Under the pieces are notes generated by a model, which saw nothing but the letters and a program-made list of their open reading frames with translations, searched no databases and had not been told where the DNA came from. A stretch of 8,864 nucleotides of DNA from Anaerolineae bacterium (GTDB lineage Bacteria > Chloroflexota > Anaerolineae > B4-G1 > SLSP01). Of this stretch, positions 1-5,664 are shown piece after piece (positions within the stretch are counted from its first letter, which is position 1; every line of letters starts with the position of its first letter). Position numbers and translations under genes: made by a program. The DNA lies in contig JAFGNI010000620.1 in NCBI GenBank assembly GCA_016927095.1, forward strand, positions 1-8,864, given 5' to 3'.

Positions 1-220
<220 letters not shown>

Positions 221-231
221 TTGCGTGGAAT

Positions 232-268
232 GGGGGATAAGGAATACGGGATAAAGGATAAGGGAGGT
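232..268. repeat. Short purine-rich imperfect repeat (GGATAA-type)
   Basis: The stretch contains GGGATAA, GGAATAC, GGGATAA, AGGATAA and then AGGGAGGTG in immediate succession, almost all purine on the plus strand. It lies in the 295-bp gap between the membrane glycosidase gene and obg, just upstream of the obg promoter. It looks like replication-slippage repeats. No function can be assigned. Confidence 0.5.
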
Positions 269-397
269 GATATCGGTGGTGTAACCTAAGCTTCAGCTTG
301 GGCAGGTACAGGGGCGTCTGCGCAGGCGGGAGACGATGCAGACATGCGGCCGGTGCCGCCGGTGTAAGCCGAAGTATGCACTTCAGGGGCTTTCTAG

Positions 398-445
398 TTT
401 GTGTCGCTTACACAAAGTGCCCGCCGAGATTGTGATCTCGGCGGG
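398..445 (-). terminator. Two adjacent hairpins after the membrane glycosidase gene, likely terminator
   Basis: The first hairpin downstream of the stop codon at 479 has a perfect 11-bp stem, CCCGCCGAGAT (420-430) with ATCTCGGCGGG (435-445), and a 4-nt loop. Directly after it comes a second stem, TTTGTGT (398-404) with ACACAAA (410-416). The second stem competes with another inverted repeat, GTGTAAGC (362-369) with GCTTACAC (406-413). The strong GC stem 33 nt after a stop codon suits transcription termination, but the classic run of U is weak (CACTTTGTGT), so intrinsic termination is likely rather than certain. Confidence 0.6.
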
Positions 446-478
446 CAGCAGTGCAAGCGGTTGTGTCTGGTGCGCCGG

Positions 479-3400
479 CTAGCGGCTGCCTAGGACTTGG
501 TGTAGTGTCTCACAGGCAGGGCAGCCGCCGCCGGGGCGGATGATGGCGTAACCGTCCTGCGGGTCGTAGCCGTAGCGGACGAAGTCGATGTTCCAGACGA
601 CGATCGCGCGGACCATGCCCGTGTTGACACTGAGTCGCACCGCTTCTGCCAACCAGGCGGCTTGTTCGCTGTTATCGGTGCCGCGCGCCCACGCGAACTG
701 GTCGGAGAAGGTGGGCACCCCCTCCTGCGAGGCATAGCCCATTTCCGTGTAGAAGAGCTTCCGGGTGCCGCCGAAGGTATTGTAATAGAGCTCAGTCTGC
801 GGTAGGAAGAACCACGAGTGGTGTGGGTCGCCCGGATTGGCCGGGTGGCCGATCCGCGCCGAAGGAGAGGTGGCGCCGGCGTTGTGGTGCGCGCCGATGT
901 AGTCCATACAGCGCGCAGCACCGGCGTTGTAGAGCCCCTGCATCCAAGGTGCATCATCGCAGCCGTTGGGCCCGCAGCCACCGAACCACCCCGTCGGGGA
1001 CGGTGCCGCGCTGATCACAGCGGTCCCAGGGTTCGCGGTTTTGATGGCGTTGTAGGAGGCGCAGAGCAGACTGGTGTAGCTCGCCGGGCTGATCAGGCCT
1101 ACTTTCCACTCACGGTCGATGTTGGGTTCGTTCCAGACCTCGATGGCGTCAGCGCCCGCAGCGGCCAGCTGTCCGACCCAAGCGGCGAACTTCGCTTCGA
1201 AGTCAGATTGGGTCACCATGTCGGCGCCACCAATGGCGCTCAACTGGATCTTGAAACCGTTGCCGTGGGCAGCCGCCACCATGCCATTGGCATCCTGCCC
1301 GTAGAAGATCTGCGTCTTGATCCAGTTCATCCCGGCATAGCGCATCTTGTCCTTGTAGGGCAAGCCGAGATCGCGGATGTGACCACCCAGCTCAAAGGAA
1401 CCCGATGCCACCGGTGCTGAGACCACCGGTTGTGTCACCGGCGTCTCCGCCGCAGGCGTCTCTGCCGCCGGCGGCTCTTCCGCTGCAGGTTCGCCAACGA
1501 CGATCTGCACGTAGATCAAGCCACCCGAGATCGCCTTGCCATCTGCGCGCAGCTCCCAGGTGCTCCTGTAGGTGCCGTCCTCGTCGGGGGCCACCATATC
1601 GACGCTGATCTCGACGTTCTCGCCAGAGGTGACCTCGCCGACCTCAACCTCCTCAGACTCGGAGAGGTTCGTGTCCTTGGCGAAGACCAGAACGGTGTCC
1701 TCAGGCCAGTCGACGTCGCCGTTGTTGACCAAACGCCAGGTCTTGGTGAAGTCCTCGCCCTTCTCAAAGCGCGTGTTGTCAGGCACGCTGACATCGGCCA
1801 CGAAACCGGCCTTCAGGGTCTCGTCCACCTCGACTTCCTCGGAAGCTCCGGCGCCGCCGGCTTCAGCCGACGCCTCTTCCTCTTCCTCAGCTTCGCCCTC
1901 GGCAAGCGTGTCGGTCACAACCGGCGCCGGCGCTGCCACAGTCACGGCGAGCGAACCCTTGTCGACGCCGGCCACGGTCGCCTCGATGCGATAGGTCCCG
2001 GTCACTTCCGGCGCCACCCAGGCGAAGCCCGGTGCCGTCATCTGGGTGTTCGAGGACGTGGTCTGTCCCGCCGGATCGGTGACGGCCCAGACGATCTCAG
2101 GCATCGACGCCGCCGTTCCAGCACCGCCGGCCTTGAAATCGGCCAATGCCGGTAGCAGCCCCGCCATATTGCCGGGGTCGAAGAGGTTGGTCAGGACCAC
2201 GCCACCCAGGCGATAATGTGTGGCCAGATCGAGGCGCGTCCGCAGCCACTGCGGCGTACCTAGGTAATAGGTCGCATCCCCAGCCACGATGCTGGTCGCC
2301 TGGGTCTCCGGATCCTGGAGCACACCCACCTGCCCCAGCGACATATTGAGCTGCGTGCCGGGGATCACACTCTCGGTGAGCGTCTGCATCACTGAGACCT
2401 CACCCAGCGAGGCCAGTACCGTCTCCATTGAGACGGCGTTCGTCCCGTCGGTGCTCAGCGTCGAGTAGACCGGCATGAGCTTGTGGCGGTCCACTTGGCT
2501 TGTGGCCCACTGGACCAGCTGTTCTGCACTGCCGCCGGGCACATAGGCGTCGGGGGCCAGCGGCATGTCAAAGCGCAATTGGTCCACGACAGCGCCGAGC
2601 GCTGCCCAATCGTAGCCACCGGTCTGCCAACCGCCACCGGCCAAGGATTGGGGCGCGTCAACCGCCACGCCCAACCAGAGGCCTGCCTCATCAAAGGCCG
2701 CACCCAGCTCCGTCACGAACTGCGTAAAGAGCTCGCGGTCCTCAGCTTGAACCAGGCTGTAGTCGACGACGAGGCCCGGATACCCGCCGGTCTGCGCGAG
2801 CGCGAGCAGGTTGGTGACATGTGCCGCACGATCGGATCCCATCTTCAGCATATCACTGACGAGTGCCCAGTTGGCGGCGCGGTCGGGCACCCAATTGCGC
2901 ACCGTAGGGACCAACTCCGCTGCACCACCTGAGGAAGCAGCGGGAAGGTCATCCAGCGAGCCGGTTGTCCCTCCCATCGTGCCGATAAGGATGCCCGAGA
3001 CGCTGGCCCCGTCCACCGTATCCGAGGCATCCGCTGCAGGCCAGCTATCGACCTCGGCGACGACGCGCGGCACGCCGCCCACGCTCTGCATCACCATCAC
3101 CGAGCCGGGCAGCGCCGCAACCTCTGAGATCAGCGCCTCATTGGCGCGGTCAAGCTGGGTCGGAAGCCAGGTCCACGTCTCGCCGTCCCACGTGTAGAGG
3201 TCGAGGGTCTCCCAGGGCTCCGACTCATTGGGAATCACGACACGCAATTCACCGCCCACGGGCTCTTTGGACCGGGCGTCTATCGAGTAGTAAGGGCTCT
3301 TGGGCTCCAGGTAGGCAGGGACAGCCTCAGCCGCCGGACGCAGTTCCTCCGGTCCGCCACCGGCCGAGAAGTCTGCACGCGGGGTGGAGCCGAGTTTCAG

Positions 3401-4078
3401 CCTAAGCTTGGTGTCTGTCTGCCACGAACGCGTCACGGTCAGGCCATCGGGATGGGTCACGCTTGGCGTCGCTTCGTCCAGCGCCGCGTAACCGCCACCG
3501 TTCCCGATGCGCTGAGCCAACGAGAGGGGGGGCACGAAGAGCGCCAGCAACAGCACGATGACCACGGCCACAACGCCCAGGATCCAGCCGCGACCGGCCA
3601 AAGCCGAAGCGATCCCAGCTAGCGCAGGTTGTCCGCCCGACGCCGCCGGCGCCTTCGACCGGGACCGGGGCCGCTCCATAGCGGCAATGCTGACCACGCG
3701 CGGTGCGCTCGCCTCTGCTGAAGCGGACCCATCTGCGGCAGCCGCCGCTCCGGCATCCTCTGGGCGCGGTGTATCGACCACAGACCGGACCGCCGCGATG
3801 GCCTGTGCATCCGGCGTCTCCTCCACGGCTCCAGGCGCAGTCTCATCTGTCTCCATTTCGACGACGGTCGCACCGGGTATGAGGGCTTGCGCGGCCGGCG
3901 CTTCCCGAGGTGAGCCCACAGGCGCCGCCACTTCAGATTCGGCCACCGTCTGGCCAACTTCTGGCTCCGCGGAATCCAATTTGGCCGTCACGGGCTCGGC
4001 CGGCAATGGCTCAACCGGCATCGCCCCAGACTCAAACTGCGACTCCACGACGTCGTTCGGTTGGTTTTCGTCGCTCAT
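479..4078 (-). CDS. Membrane-anchored multidomain glycoside hydrolase-like surface protein with NBR1-type Ig domain
   Basis: This 1199-residue protein has no signal peptide but one transmembrane helix at about 165-185 (WILGVVAVVIVLLLALFVPP). It is preceded by basic ERPRSRSK, so the A/E/P-rich, probably disordered residues 1-164 should be cytoplasmic and the rest outside. In order the ectodomain has a beta-sandwich (about 210-335); a GH18/YaaH-like barrel (about 388-650) with the Asp of the active-site strand (D439 in YPGLVVDYSL) but Ser441 where the catalytic Glu should be; an Ig-like segment (about 658-716); a Glu-rich linker (725-755); an NBR1-type Ig domain (about 757-862, FEKGEDFTKTWRLVNNGDVDW); a Pro/Ala linker; and a clan GH-A-like barrel (about 894-1199). 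In that barrel EVWNEPN supplies the putative acid/base E984 and LFYTEMGY the nucleophile E1112. Six cysteines (1006, 1035, 1040, 1057, 1186, 1189) occur only in this last domain, which suggests disulfides outside the cell. It probably binds and may cleave a surface or environmental glycan; the substrate is unknown. The start is fixed by GGAGG 5 nt before the ATG. Confidence 0.88.
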   Translation of the reverse strand: MSDENQPNDVVESQFESGAMPVEPLPAEPVTAKLDSAEPEVGQTVAESEVAAPVGSPREAPAAQALIPGATVVEMETDETAPGAVEETPDAQAIAAVRSVVDTPRPEDAGAAAAADGSASAEASAPRVVSIAAMERPRSRSKAPAASGGQPALAGIASALAGRGWILGVVAVVIVLLLALFVPPLSLAQRIGNGGGYAALDEATPSVTHPDGLTVTRSWQTDTKLRLKLGSTPRADFSAGGGPEELRPAAEAVPAYLEPKSPYYSIDARSKEPVGGELRVVIPNESEPWETLDLYTWDGETWTWLPTQLDRANEALISEVAALPGSVMVMQSVGGVPRVVAEVDSWPAADASDTVDGASVSGILIGTMGGTTGSLDDLPAASSGGAAELVPTVRNWVPDRAANWALVSDMLKMGSDRAAHVTNLLALAQTGGYPGLVVDYSLVQAEDRELFTQFVTELGAAFDEAGLWLGVAVDAPQSLAGGGWQTGGYDWAALGAVVDQLRFDMPLAPDAYVPGGSAEQLVQWATSQVDRHKLMPVYSTLSTDGTNAVSMETVLASLGEVSVMQTLTESVIPGTQLNMSLGQVGVLQDPETQATSIVAGDATYYLGTPQWLRTRLDLATHYRLGGVVLTNLFDPGNMAGLLPALADFKAGGAGTAASMPEIVWAVTDPAGQTTSSNTQMTAPGFAWVAPEVTGTYRIEATVAGVDKGSLAVTVAAPAPVVTDTLAEGEAEEEEEASAEAGGAGASEEVEVDETLKAGFVADVSVPDNTRFEKGEDFTKTWRLVNNGDVDWPEDTVLVFAKDTNLSESEEVEVGEVTSGENVEISVDMVAPDEDGTYRSTWELRADGKAISGGLIYVQIVVGEPAAEEPPAAETPAAETPVTQPVVSAPVASGSFELGGHIRDLGLPYKDKMRYAGMNWIKTQIFYGQDANGMVAAAHGNGFKIQLSAIGGADMVTQSDFEAKFAAWVGQLAAAGADAIEVWNEPNIDREWKVGLISPASYTSLLCASYNAIKTANPGTAVISAAPSPTGWFGGCGPNGCDDAPWMQGLYNAGAARCMDYIGAHHNAGATSPSARIGHPANPGDPHHSWFFLPQTELYYNTFGGTRKLFYTEMGYASQEGVPTFSDQFAWARGTDNSEQAAWLAEAVRLSVNTGMVRAIVVWNIDFVRYGYDPQDGYAIIRPGGGCPACETLHQVLGSR

Positions 4079-4083
4079 TCAAT

Positions 4084-4088
4084 CCTCC
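4084..4088 (-). promoter_or_regulatory. Ribosome binding site fixing the start of the 1199-residue protein
   Basis: GGAGG on the minus strand (plus strand CCTCC) ends 5 nt before the ATG at 4078-4076. It is the only strong Shine-Dalgarno sequence next to a gene start in this window. The obg and epimerase starts have none and the CHAT gene has only AAGG. No convincing promoter was recognised upstream of it. Confidence 0.75.
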
Positions 4089-4315
4089 GATTACGGTACT
4101 GTGATCCAGACAGCAGTCTCTATCTCCATTGTGATGGGGTGTGTCGCTCTGCTCCCATGAGGTGTACGATTAGGTCCAGGGCTCCTAGCGCCGAAGGCGG
4201 CCAGGTCTGGGGGAGCTGAAACCATATCGAGAAGCTAGGTCCATTCGTCTGATGCGATCCATGAACACTCTGCATTCTATCATAGCAATCGGCAATGGCA
4301 AGAAGGAGAAGAGGT

Positions 4316-4339
4316 AGGGCAATCGCATTTGGCCATCTG
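4316..4339 (+). repeat. Left arm of exact 24-bp inverted repeat
   Basis: It starts AGGGCAATCGCA and ends GGCCATCTG. The reverse complement recurs without mismatch at 4697-4720. The first part, with its upstream flank (4305-4327), also recurs directly at 4579-4601 with one substitution in 23 positions. Confidence 0.8.
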
Positions 4340-4365
4340 AGATCACGCCGTATGCGGGCTGCTAT

Positions 4366-4389
4366 GTAGGCCGGGTAGCCGACCCGGCC
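4366..4389 (+). repeat. REP-type palindrome R1 (GTAG foot, AGCCG loop)
   Basis: GTAG (4366-4369) leads into the stem GCCGGGT / ACCCGGC with a five-base loop AGCCG (4377-4381); one further G-C pair uses the last base of the foot. It has the same plan as the copy at 5623-5646, with compensatory stem changes. GTAG 5' of a palindrome is the mark of REP elements handled by RAYT (TnpA_REP) Y1 HUH transposases in other bacteria. Confidence 0.6.
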
Positions 4390-4498
4390 CGGCGGCGCAG
4401 CCGCCGTTGCGCAAGGCCCGTGCGAGGGGGGCGCCACCCTTAGGCATACCGCCACGACGACGATCCGGCGCCGCAGGCCGGCTCTGCAGGCCGGGGAC

Positions 4499-4535
4499 GG
4501 CGGGCCGGCGGACCGGCCTTAGCTTCCCGCCCTAC
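4499..4535 (-). repeat. REP-type palindrome R2, expanded loop
   Basis: On the minus strand GTAG (4535-4532) is followed by GGCGGGAAGC, identical over ATGTAGGGCGGGAAGC (16 nt, 4537-4522) to the copy at 5621-5636. The AGCCG loop is replaced by a longer insert that can itself form GGCCGG-TCCG-CCGGCC, and the outer stem closes with CCCGCC (minus strand 4504-4499). It lies in inverted orientation to R1. Confidence 0.5.
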
Positions 4536-4563
4536 ATTGCTCCCGATGCAATGGGGCTGTCTC

Positions 4564-4603
4564 ACTGCGATTACCCTGGGAGAAGAGGTAGGGCTATCGC
4601 AGT
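4564..4603. repeat. Imperfect palindrome with GGGAGAAGAGGT loop
   Basis: Arms 4564-4577 (ACTGCGATTACCCT) and 4590-4603 (AGGGCTATCGCAGT) pair at 12 of 14 positions around a 12-nt purine loop. The left half plus loop matches 4709-4731 with one change, and the loop plus right half matches 4305-4327 with one change. It therefore looks like the complete form of the unit whose halves border the 24-bp inverted repeat. Confidence 0.65.
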
Positions 4604-4609
4604 TGGGAA

Positions 4610-4634
4610 GGGCACCCACAAGGGGTGCCCCTAC
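4610..4634 (-). repeat. REP-type palindrome R3 (GTAG foot, CTTGT loop)
   Basis: Read on the minus strand it is a GTAG foot (4634-4631), arm GGGCACCC, loop CTTGT and arm GGGTGCCC: a perfect 8-bp stem in a 25-nt unit. Its GTAG foot faces that of R4 across 11 nt, the inverted-pair arrangement known from BIMEs. Confidence 0.7.
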
Positions 4635-4645
4635 GGATGACCGCT

Positions 4646-4670
4646 GTAGGGGCAGGGCTTGTCCCTGCCC
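4646..4670 (+). repeat. REP-type palindrome R4 (GTAG foot, CTTGT loop)
   Basis: It has a GTAG foot (4646-4649), arm GGGCAGGG, loop CTTGT (4658-4662) and arm CCCTGCCC, and is 25 nt like R3. Compared with R3, CCC in one arm has become GGG and GGG in the other has become CCC. All six differences preserve pairing, while foot, loop and remaining stem are unchanged. Confidence 0.7.
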
Positions 4671-4696
4671 TGAGGCAGCAGGCACAGGGCCCGGCG

Positions 4697-4720
4697 CAGA
4701 TGGCCAAATGCGATTGCCCT
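4697..4720 (-). repeat. Right arm of exact 24-bp inverted repeat
   Basis: It begins CAGATGGCC and ends GATTGCCCT, an exact reverse complement of 4316-4339. It is followed by GGGAGAAGAGG (4721-4731). The stretch 4709-4731 is a one-mismatch direct copy of 4566-4588. Confidence 0.8.
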
Positions 4721-4769
4721 GGGAGAAGAGGGCAGCCTCCGGTCGCCAACTTCCCGCAGTCGTCACGCG

Positions 4770-5531
4770 TCAGCCGTCTGCAATTGTCAGATGGAGGATG
4801 GGGCTATGGGAGAAGAGACAGTCGACTGAGAGGCCCAGGACGGCGTAGAGTGCGGGCGGCACGCTGATATCAGCGAGATAGAGCTCGCCCACATAGGGCT
4901 GCGCCTTGTCGACAAGAAGCCCGCGCTTTGGCAGGGCTAGGGTGAGCGTTGCAGCCGCCCTGATGGTCGGACCCAGGGCCTCACCAGTCGTGATATCGAG
5001 GCCTGAAGGCGTATCCAGTGCTAGGATAGGACCCGGCTGTGCATTAGCCCATGCGATCAGGCCGGCTTCCGCACCCCGCGGCGGTCCGGAGAGGCTGTAG
5101 CCAATGAGCCCGTCAAGGATGAGTGAAGGCGCCGGTGGGCCGGTGGGCACGTCTGCGCCCTGGATCGTCAGACCCATTCGCTGGAGTATGGTGAGTTGGT
5201 GAGCGGGCACCCCGCTGAAAGTATCCGGCGCCCTGGACAGGCGGACTGTGACGTCGGCACCCCAGTTAGCGAGGTGGCGTGCCGCGACGAGGGCCCCGCC
5301 CCCATTGCCGCCACGTCCCGCAAGCACGGACACGGTCTTCCCGGTGGGAAATCCGCTGAGAAACCGGTCCCGTGCCAGTGCAGCCAGATGATGTCCGGCG
5401 TTCTCCATCATCTGCACCAGCCCAATCTCGTAGTCCTCAATCATCAAACGGTCGACTTCGACCATCTGGTCTTTGGTCAGAGCTGGGATCTGATCAGCTG
5501 GCCTCTGGGGATAAATCACAATGGTCACCAT
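4770..5531 (-). CDS. nnrE: NAD(P)H-hydrate epimerase (stand-alone YjeF_N domain)
   Basis: The enzyme epimerises R-NAD(P)HX, a damaged hydrated cofactor, to the S form that a separate NAD(P)HX dehydratase repairs. From the ATG at 5531 the protein has 253 residues; a TTG at 5537 would add two (numbering here counts from the TTG). A TAG lies just upstream, so no longer start is possible. A single YjeF_N Rossmann-like domain fills it: the nucleotide loop LAGRGGNGGGALVAARHL (72-89), the catalytic-Asp strand LDGLIGYSLSGPPRG (141-155, D142), LALDTPSGLD (172-181) and LPKRGL (202-207). The usual GxGNNGGDG loop reads GRGGNGGGA, lacking the first Asn and the Asp, as I recall for some AIBP-like relatives. 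The dehydratase (NnrD) domain often fused at the C-terminus is absent, so that activity must be encoded elsewhere. No Shine-Dalgarno is visible. The 3' end carries a copy of the intergenic repeat core. It is isolated between repeat-bearing gaps, with no clear operon partner. Confidence 0.88.
   Translation of the reverse strand: MVTIVIYPQRPADQIPALTKDQMVEVDRLMIEDYEIGLVQMMENAGHHLAALARDRFLSGFPTGKTVSVLAGRGGNGGGALVAARHLANWGADVTVRLSRAPDTFSGVPAHQLTILQRMGLTIQGADVPTGPPAPSLILDGLIGYSLSGPPRGAEAGLIAWANAQPGPILALDTPSGLDITTGEALGPTIRAAATLTLALPKRGLLVDKAQPYVGELYLADISVPPALYAVLGLSVDCLFSHSPILHLTIADG
4801..4817. repeat. GGGAGAAGAG repeat core inside the 3' end of the epimerase gene
   Basis: GGGCTATGGGAGAAGAG shares the GGGAGAAGAG core (4808-4817) with the intergenic copies at 4578, 4721 and, apart from its first base, 4304. 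On the minus strand it encodes LFSHSP, residues 241-246 of the epimerase. It could be the source of the intergenic copies, a copy captured by the gene, or a chance match. Confidence 0.4.
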
Positions 5532-5542
5532 AGGCAAACACT

Positions 5543-5573
5543 AGCATAGGTGACCGCGGTTGTCGAGGATCAA
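5543..5573 (-). promoter_or_regulatory. Weak promoter candidate for nnrE
   Basis: On the minus strand TTGATC (5573-5568) and TATGCT (5548-5543) are separated by 19 nt, longer than optimal. The -10 box would lie 11 nt before the ATG at 5531, which gives a leader of only a few bases. That would fit the missing ribosome binding site. Both boxes match the consensus only moderately. Confidence 0.25.
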
Positions 5574-5622
5574 GAGCTGTTGGGCGAAGGCCATCGCAGT
5601 AAGAGATCTCGCGCCGGGGTAT

Positions 5623-5646
5623 GTAGGGCGGGAAGCCGTCCCGCTC
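5623..5646 (+). repeat. REP-type palindrome R5 (GTAG foot, AGCCG loop)
   Basis: GTAG (5623-5626) leads into GGCGGGA, loop AGCCG (5634-5638), then TCCCGCT; the outermost pair is a G-T wobble. It lies 18 nt downstream of the CHAT gene stop, in the 133-bp gap before nnrE. It shares TATGTAGG and the loop with R1, and 16 identical bases with R2 on the other side of nnrE. It could also act as a weak terminator or mRNA 3'-end stabiliser, but no U tract follows. Confidence 0.6.
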
Positions 5647-5664
5647 CGGCTGCTACGCAGGCGG

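Larger units (their letters stand above)
4305..4731. mobile_element. Possible MITE-like element: 24-bp terminal inverted repeats with 10-bp flanking direct repeats
   Basis: Positions 4316-4339 (AGGGCAATCGCA then TTTGGCCATCTG) are the exact reverse complement of 4697-4720, with no mismatch over 24 bp and 357 bp between them. One base outside each arm lies the same 10-mer GGAGAAGAGG in direct orientation (4305-4314 and 4722-4731), as a target-site duplication would. The interior has no gene but carries REP-type hairpins. Against a simple transposon, the same 10-mer recurs at 4579-4588 inside the element as the loop of a related palindrome, and nine of its ten bases recur at 4808-4817. The direct repeats may therefore belong to a repeat family rather than be a target duplication. 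Confidence 0.35.
4079..4769. other. 691-bp gene-free region packed with palindromic repeats
   Basis: No convincing gene lies here. The part next to the 1199-residue gene (about 4089-4300) holds ordinary sequence with no clear promoter or RNA. From 4305 to 4735 nearly everything is repeat: four GTAG-footed hairpins, an exact 24-bp inverted repeat, a 36-40-bp imperfect palindrome and several copies of GGGAGAAGAG. Very GC-rich sequence with small hairpins (for example GGCGGC, 4391-4396, with GCCGCC, 4400-4405) fills 4390-4520. Short open frames in this stretch are made of repeat sequence and start without ribosome binding sites. Confidence 0.75.

Noticed and set aside
261..284. A near-perfect Shine-Dalgarno (GGGAGGTGAT) 8 nt before GTG GTG TAA on the plus strand
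   Set aside because: The frame is two codons long and the motif sits in a purine-rich slippage repeat, so it is probably chance; no plus-strand gene follows.
818..2155. Plus-strand open frames of 200 and 241 codons opposite the membrane glycosidase gene
   Set aside because: They are antisense shadows of conserved GH-A and NBR1-type Ig domains; their composition is typical of reverse-strand GC-rich codons.
4610..4670. The two CTTGT-loop hairpins as a CRISPR-like repeat pair
   Set aside because: The units are inverted rather than direct, only 11 nt apart and covarying; no array or cas gene is present.
4440..4766. A 108-codon minus-strand open frame starting just after the nnrE stop
   Set aside because: It is built from the REP hairpins and inverted repeat, has no ribosome binding site and no protein-like pattern.
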